From Rhynchonema sp. JSB1_4 (taxonomy: Eukaryota; Nematoda; Chromadorea; Monhysterida; Xyalidae), in NCBI GenBank assembly GCA_030248065.1, contig JASAMV010004578.1:1-12391 (forward strand): a DNA stretch of 12,391 bases. Direction: 5' to 3'. A program made the translations under genes and the position numbers. The notes under the pieces were generated by a model, which saw nothing but the letters and a program-made list of their open reading frames with translations, was not told the origin of the DNA and did no database searches. The number at the start of each line of letters is the position of its first letter. Within the stretch, counting starts at the first letter, position 1. Positions 8,710 to 12,391 of this stretch are shown piece by piece.

Positions 8710-10045
8710 CAGGGTTGAAAAAAAATTTTTTATTAAAGGGGAAATTGCACATTCCTAATCGCCTTTCAACTTTTGCAAATGTTTAGAGAGCAATGTGGGC
8801 ATCACAAAAGTCAAATCATTTGGAATAAACGCTCAAACATATACCCAGGAGATTCCGTTTAAGACAAGCTACTGGGAACAAAATTCGGCGCGGACCGGCC
8901 GAATTTCTACCTGCGCATTCAGGCAAATTGCCTGATCAAAAAGCTCTCAAGGCGACAGAATGTTTCGCATAATTTTTGAAACTCGCTAACTATAGAATTT
9001 CGCTTTTCTTTATATTTCGAATTTCAACGAATTGTTCCAGCGTGTCTGCTAAATGTTTCATGCTCTGCTTGTCACGCTGGAACAATTCGTCGAAATTCGA
9101 AATATAAAGAAAAGCGAAATTCTATAGTTAGTGAGTTTCAATAATCATGCGAAACATTCTGTCACCTTGACAGCTTTTTGATCAGGCAATTTGCCTGAAT
9201 GCGCAGGTAGAAATTCGGCCGGTCCGCGCCGAATTTTCTTCCCAATTGTTCCCTTTAAAGTGCTTCTCCTGGATACACGTTTGAGAGTTTGTACCAAGTG
9301 ATTTGACTTTCATGATGCCCACACAACTGTCTAAACACCTGTAGACTTTGAAAGGCGATTAGGAATGTGCAATTTTCCCTTTAACGAGCTTTTTTTTAAA
9401 AAAAAATTTTTTTTTGATTTTTTTTATTAGAAAAAGTGTTGCAAACGACGTTTCAGGACAAATGAAATCGATGCAACATATTTTTCAAAAATTGAAAAAT
9501 TTTCGCCTGAGACCCAACTTGTGTGGTGACACCCGGTAGTATTGTGCAGATTCTATGGTCTTCTACCAGTCTGAGGTTGATGTTGACTAACGATGTTACT
9601 CTAATGTAGTGTAGCATGCCGTACAACGTATTTTAATGCATCTAATGCCGTATATCTGACATACGACCATCAAAATATCGATTACAGCCCAAATCTTGCG
9701 TGTCAGATGGACTTTGCGCGCCCGGTTTTGCACCAGACTTGCATATATACATGTGTAGTAGCATGCAGTAGTACATTATCGGTGCCACATCACTATAAAA
9801 GACCAGCCCCGCGCATCCCTGTACGGATTTGGGGACAATACAGGGCGCCGCAGGCGCGATTTTGGAAAAATTGTCCCGTCCACAGGAAAAAAGTGCCAAT
9901 TTTTGGCCTCGAAAAAGGCCATTTTTGGACATTTCAGCCCTTTTTGGGCAACTTTTTTTATTAAAAAAAGCAAAATCTGAGTTTCAAAAAAAAAATTTTT
10001 TTTTTTAAATTTTTTTAATTAACCACTTTTTTTGAAGCAACCCTG
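8710..10045. mobile_element. hAT-like MITE, second member, carrying a nested TTAA MITE
   Basis: The ends CAGGGTTG and CAACCCTG are each followed inward by A/T homopolymer blocks. Flanking 8-bp duplications are CCCAACAC (8702-8709) and CCCTACAC (10046-10053), one mismatch. Excision restores the outer foldback arm as aaaaCCCTACACagctcac, exactly as read in the inner foldback copy. The body 9385-10037 has no recognised coding region. A TATAAAAG at 9795 and small inverted GGCC blocks around 9905-9925 are of unknown meaning. Confidence 0.8.
8737..9380. mobile_element. TTAA-flanked foldback MITE (piggyBac-like), copy 1
   Basis: A 644-bp element with ends AGGGGAAATTGCACATTCC and GGAATGTGCAATTTTCCCT, TTAA at 8733-8736 and 9381-9384. 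The two arms of about 305 bp mirror each other, including AATTCGGCGCGGACCGGCCG, CCTGCGCATTCAGGCAAATT and GCTGGAACAATTCGTCGAAA. ATGTTTCA sits at the exact midpoint (9053-9060). No transposase. Confidence 0.9.
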
Positions 10046-10175
10046 CCCTACACAGCTCACACAAAGTTTACCACAACATGCGCAAGGCAGCCATTCTACA
10101 GCGCACACACAACGACAACACACAGCCGGCACAGCGACAACACAGCAGCAATGTTTCAGCTGGCTAGCTTTGTTG

Positions 10176-10433
10176 TGTGCTGTAACCACTGTGCTACAAA
10201 ACATTTTCATCTGAAAATAATCGAGCACAGCACCCACGTTGCTGCGGGTTTGAAACATTTTGGTGACTGCATGTTTTGTGTGCAACTGCGCAACGCAACG
10301 TCACTGCCCCGTCACTTTCCCTCTTTACGATTCAGGAAAATTTTTTTTACCAATCCTTACAAGTCTTTGTGCTACCACTACTGAAAGAGATTCCATCCCA
10401 AAACTTGATTATCACACACTTAAAAATTTCCAG
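10176..10433. other. End of intron 2
   Basis: AT-rich intronic DNA with an inverted ATGTTTCA at 10251-10258 and a fragment (ATTCAGGAAAATT near 10330) shared with the TTGGTCGCAC family. It ends in the exon 3 acceptor. Confidence 0.5.
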
Positions 10434-10658
10434 CGCCGCCCATGACTCCCACTCTGAGTGTGTGTCTAGCCCCAATCTTCGGTGACTACCACTACTGGAT
10501 GTTGTTATTGCAATTTATCGAATTCCATCGTCTGGTTGGCGCTCAGCACTTTTTCATCTACGTGCTCCATGTGGAAGACAATGCAACGCAAGCAGTGTTG
10601 CACTTTTATGAGCAGCGCAAAGTGGCCACTGTTATACAGATTATGAAGAATGAAACAG
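10434..10658 (+). CDS. GT92 gene exon 3: conserved catalytic core
   Basis: The best-supported exon in the window. The acceptor is ttaaaaatttccag, ending at 10433. The frame reads LSVCLAPIFGDYHYWMLLLQ, then FIEFHRLVGAQHFFIYV, then VLHFYEQRKVATVIQI. This is the diagnostic GT92/DUF23 block: CLAP-IFG, W, EF-EH-RL-GA-HF-IYV, VL-Y-G-V. Sequons NAT and NET are present. Two phase-compatible donors exist: ACAG/GTCGGG at 10659 and AATG/GTTTTTTG at 10701. The second would add about 14 residues (TGRGIIDFSENGLYN) and looks more like a nematode donor. The frame then runs on to a stop just before 10802, but that tail has no family resemblance and is probably intron. Confidence 0.88.
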
Positions 10659-11021
10659 GTCGGGGAATAATAGATTTTTCCGAAAATGGGCTGTATAATG
10701 GTTTTTTGAAAACATTCTACGAACGATCTTCAAGACCGAATCAACGGCTTATAGTTCTATCGTCAACTCACATCGTCGATTCTTGTCGTCAACTCCCATG
10801 ATCTCTCGCGCTCATTCAGGGCCACTTTAGTTGACGACTGTACCATCAGCCGAACCAACCCGGCGACAGCGCTGTGGCCCTTTGACAGCGCAAACCTCAA
10901 TAGGTTTAAAATGTGCAGCGTGTTTCTGTTTTCGCAGACGGCCGGTGCGCCTGGTCATCGTCAGTGCGAACGGGTCATCCCCAAAAACCAAGCACATGTT
11001 GTGGGTTTGCTGATGTTTCAG

Positions 11022-11178
11022 ACACAAACATCTGCACCCGTACGCACCGATGTCGTCATGAGGCACAAATTCAGGATTGCATCTTCCGATCGATGAATCG
11101 ATTCACATACACGGCCGTGATCGATATCGATGAATTGGTGGTGCCGCTAGCGCATGAAACATTACATCAACTACTTGA
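11022..11178 (+). CDS. GT92 gene exon 4: DxD-containing segment
   Basis: The acceptor is gctgatgtttcag (ending 11021) and the donor is CTTGA/GTGAGT at 11179, both strong. The frame reads CRHEAQIQDCIFRSMNRFTY followed by TAVIDIDELVVPLAHETLHQ. This matches the GT92 sequence of a polar helix (Q-IQDC--R), then a hydrophobic strand ending in D-I-D-E-L-V-V-P, the DxD motif expected to bind the metal and nucleotide sugar. Phase agrees with either donor of exon 3. GT92 proteins normally continue well past this point. The exon ends two bases into a codon, so at least one more exon is required, and no convincing one is seen before 11466. Confidence 0.85.
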
Positions 11179-11465
11179 GTGAGTCAACGGGATGGGTCCT
11201 GCTGATGCTGCCTCATGTTTCAAGTTCTGCTCAGTACGCCTGGTTCACATTGGGCTCAGCGATTCAGGTACCCCGCCATTCTGTTGTAACCCGTACATGC
11301 CTCTAGCCCCATAGCCTTGTATAATAATACGCTTTTCCTGTTTTTCTTGGCCCAAAGAAACAAACCACCCCGTGTTATAACCGAACTCCTAGTTGAGGTC
11401 GAGATTACAATTTGGACTCAATTATGCAGCTGACAAAAACGTGTCGAAGTTTGCCTGTGGAATCT
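11179..11465. other. Downstream of exon 4; missing GT92 C-terminus expected here
   Basis: Begins with the GTGAGT donor. A possible small exon 11226-11269 (between cctcatgtttcaag or ttctgctcag and CAG/GTACCC) can be read as SAQYAWFTLGSAIQ in the right phase, but it has no family resemblance. No polyadenylation signal AATAAA was seen. ATGTTTCA is at 11215-11222. Confidence 0.4.
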
Positions 11466-11626
11466 ATCACAAACAACGTTTCACATGCTCGCTGTGAAGT
11501 TTCTGTTGTCATGTGCGCTGCCAGCATGAATATGAAACATTTCACCATCAGTTTGCTTCTGAGTGCAGTGTTTCATTGACCTTGACACGTATTTTTCTCT
11601 TTCAATGGTTTTCTGAAATAACGACC
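11466..11626 (+). repeat. 5' flanking unit, copy 2, distal part
   Basis: Same order and orientation as 2590-2760, including GTGCGCTGCCAGC, AGTTTGCTTCTGAGTGCAGT and ACACGTATTTTTCTCT. It is interrupted right after this point by the TTAA-flanked MITE at 11631-11988. TGAAACAT at 11533-11540 replaces TGAAACGT of copy 1. Confidence 0.75.
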
Positions 11627-11630
11627 TTAA

Positions 11631-11988
11631 AGGGGAATTGCACATTCCTAATCGCCCTTCAAACTTTGCAAGTGCTTAAGGAAAGAGAATGTCGAAAATT
11701 TTCGAAATTTCTTTTGCGAGATGTGGCAAGTTGGCTGGTGCACCATGGAACATTTTGTTCTGACGCAAACATTAGCAGATCGCGTCGAGACCATTTGAAA
11801 CCCTGAATGCGCAGGTAGAAATTCGGCCGGTCCGCGGCGAATTTTCTTCCCGGCAGTTCCTCTTTATTTGCATCTTGTGGTTGCACGTTCGAGAATTGAC
11901 AACAAGTGATTTGACTTTTGTGATGTCCAAACTGTTATCTAAGCCCTTGTAAAGTTTGAAGGGCGAAAAGGAATGTGCAATTTCCCCT
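11631..11988. mobile_element. TTAA-flanked foldback MITE (piggyBac-like), copy 2
   Basis: A 358-bp element with ends AGGGGAATTGCACATTCC and GGAATGTGCAATTTCCCCT, TTAA at 11627-11630 and 11989-11992. It shares TGAATGCGCAGGTAGAAATT and CGGCCGGTCCGCG with copy 1 but lacks its central part and most of the mirrored left arm. It splits the duplicated GT92 5' region. Confidence 0.9.
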
Positions 11989-11992
11989 TTAA

Positions 11993-12178
11993 GTTCAGTT
12001 ATACTAGACGGGGCCCGCGCCTACGGCCCGGCCCGGCTAAAGCTTTCGCGCCTACGCACCCTGGGCTATCCGAAAACCCGTTAGCATACCCAAAGCTATA
12101 CCCGAGAAAATTGAACCGCGCCCCCGAGGAAGACAGACATCTTCCTGTTTTGGTAGTATTGATGCCATCGCTTGTTTC
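11993..12178. other. GC-rich patch between MITE and promoter block
   Basis: GGGGCCCGCGCCTACGGCCC and GGCCCGGCTAAAGC contrast sharply with the AT-rich surroundings. It has no equivalent in copy 1 of the 5' region, so it is an insertion or expansion of unknown type. Confidence 0.5.
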
Positions 12179-12214
12179 GCTTGTTTCTTTTGTCTTGCAT
12201 AAAAGGAAATCCTA
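12179..12214 (+). promoter_or_regulatory. 5' flanking unit, copy 2, core promoter block
   Basis: TTGTTTCTTTTGTCTTGCAT followed by AAAAGGAA matches 2773-2802 with very few changes. It lies about 80 bp upstream of the ATG at 12292, comparable to about 70 bp in copy 1. The TATA-like CATAAAAGG is retained. Confidence 0.55.
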
Positions 12215-12291
12215 TAGCTAATTTTATCAATGTCGTGAAACTTGGTCATCACATCAGATCTTGCATTCGCCCAAACATTTTTGTGTTTTGG

Positions 12292-12384
12292 ATGATTTTT
12301 ATATATGGCCTGATACTCACAGGACTCATATTCCGACTACCAGAACCAAATCGAATCCCCAGACCGCTAACAAACAACTTTTAG
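12292..12384 (+). pseudogene. Possible broken first exon of a second tandem GT92-type gene
   Basis: After a conserved copy of the GT92 promoter block, the ATG at 12292 opens a short frame with a hydrophobic anchor (MIFIYGLILTGLIF) and a proline-rich stretch (RLPEPNRIPRPLTNN). This resembles the anchor-plus-stem start of the upstream gene. The frame ends at a TAG at 12382-12384. No GT dinucleotide occurs between the anchor and that stop, so it cannot be spliced onward by a normal donor. Another frame (beginning near 12282) stays open to the window end. Possible readings are a frameshifted tandem copy, a dead copy, or a chance hydrophobic ORF. It is placed with the GT92 gene only by the shared upstream DNA. 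Confidence 0.3.
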
Positions 12385-12391
12385 AAAACTG

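Larger units (their letters stand above)
7190..10175. mobile_element. Outer TTAA foldback copy, split by two insertions
   Basis: The left end AGGGACTCTACATTTC follows TTAA at 7186-7189. Its left arm reads 7190-7427, then 8501-8709, then 10054 to about 10175 once the insertions at 7428-8500 and 8710-10045 are removed. Sequence order matches the inner copy's arm (7428-7970) throughout. A right arm was not found, so this copy is truncated near its centre. TTAA targets suggest a piggyBac-type family. It contains ATGTTTCA at 7306-7313 and 10151-10158. Confidence 0.75.
2868..11178 (+). other. Spliced GT92 (DUF23) glycosyltransferase gene, at least four exons, probably incomplete
   Basis: Gene span joining exons 2868-3127, 6324-6490, 10434-10658 (or 10434-10700) and 11022-11178. 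GT92 enzymes are type II Golgi membrane glycosyltransferases; the characterised animal members are galactosyltransferases. Exon 1 supplies a short basic tail and signal anchor. Exons 2-4 supply luminal domain sequence ending at the DxD motif. Junction phases agree: exon 1 ends after 2 bases of a codon and exon 2 supplies 1; exon 2 ends after 1 and exon 3 supplies 2; exon 3 ends after 1 and exon 4 supplies 2. The assembled product is about 270-285 residues, shorter than typical GT92 proteins (about 400-500). The segment after DxD, and an obvious match to the usual N-terminal domain motif (tyrosine, small residues, Asp, Arg), are missing. Introns 1 and 2 (about 3.2 and 3.9 kb) are filled with foldback transposons. 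Family assignment is secure; whether the copy works is not. Confidence 0.75.

Noticed and set aside
9791..9850. TATAAAAG plus GC-rich start as an LTR or gene promoter
   Set aside because: No paired LTR, primer binding site or downstream coding region; it lies inside the hAT-like element.
11226..11269. Small exon following exon 4
   Set aside because: Phase-compatible but without GT92 resemblance; kept only as a note.
1..12391. CRISPR arrays, bacterial operons, tRNA or rRNA genes
   Set aside because: No regularly spaced direct repeats, no tRNA cloverleaf or rRNA blocks recognised, and spliced exons show the DNA is eukaryotic.

Overview
This looks like nematode nuclear DNA. The one recognisable gene is a spliced glycosyltransferase family 92 (GT92, formerly DUF23) gene on the + strand, a family strongly expanded in nematodes. 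Its candidate splice acceptors resemble the nematode consensus (tttccag, gatgtttcag, aaattccag). Everything else is AT-rich non-coding DNA packed with short foldback DNA transposons. The species cannot be named from the sequence.

Layout. 1-1040: diverged repeats and a TA-flanked foldback (145-474). 1040-2415: a large foldback with two other families nested inside it. 2590-2867: 5' region of the GT92 gene, with TATA-like boxes. 2868-3127: exon 1 (cytoplasmic tail, signal anchor, stem). 3128-6323: intron 1 with a foldback cluster at 3838-4418, a foldback at 4591-4820 and a hAT-like MITE at 5546-6144. 6324-6490: exon 2. 6491-10433: intron 2, containing a TA-flanked MITE at 6809-7078 and a deep stack of nested transposons at 7186-10175. 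10434-10658 (or -10700): exon 3, the conserved GT92 core. 11022-11178: exon 4, carrying the DxD motif. 11466-12391: a second copy of the gene's 5' region, split by a TTAA-flanked MITE and followed by what may be the broken start of a second tandem gene.

The exon 2/3 and 3/4 junctions are phase-compatible, and the reading frame runs through conserved GT92 sequence. Two things cast doubt on whether the locus is intact. Exon 1 is overlapped by a shifted open frame, suggesting a 1-bp indel. The expected C-terminal part of the GT92 domain is not found before the duplicated 5' region begins.

The strongest unexplained signal is the 8-mer ATGTTTCA. I count 21 exact copies on the two strands, against about 0.4 expected by chance. 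They lie in about fifteen different contexts, including the midpoints of three or four unrelated foldback families. Its core, TGTTTCA, equals that of the CTGTTTCA promoter motif of Caenorhabditis piRNA (21U-RNA) genes. The window may therefore be a piRNA-type locus spread by, or overlapping, foldback elements. This is inference and needs small-RNA data.
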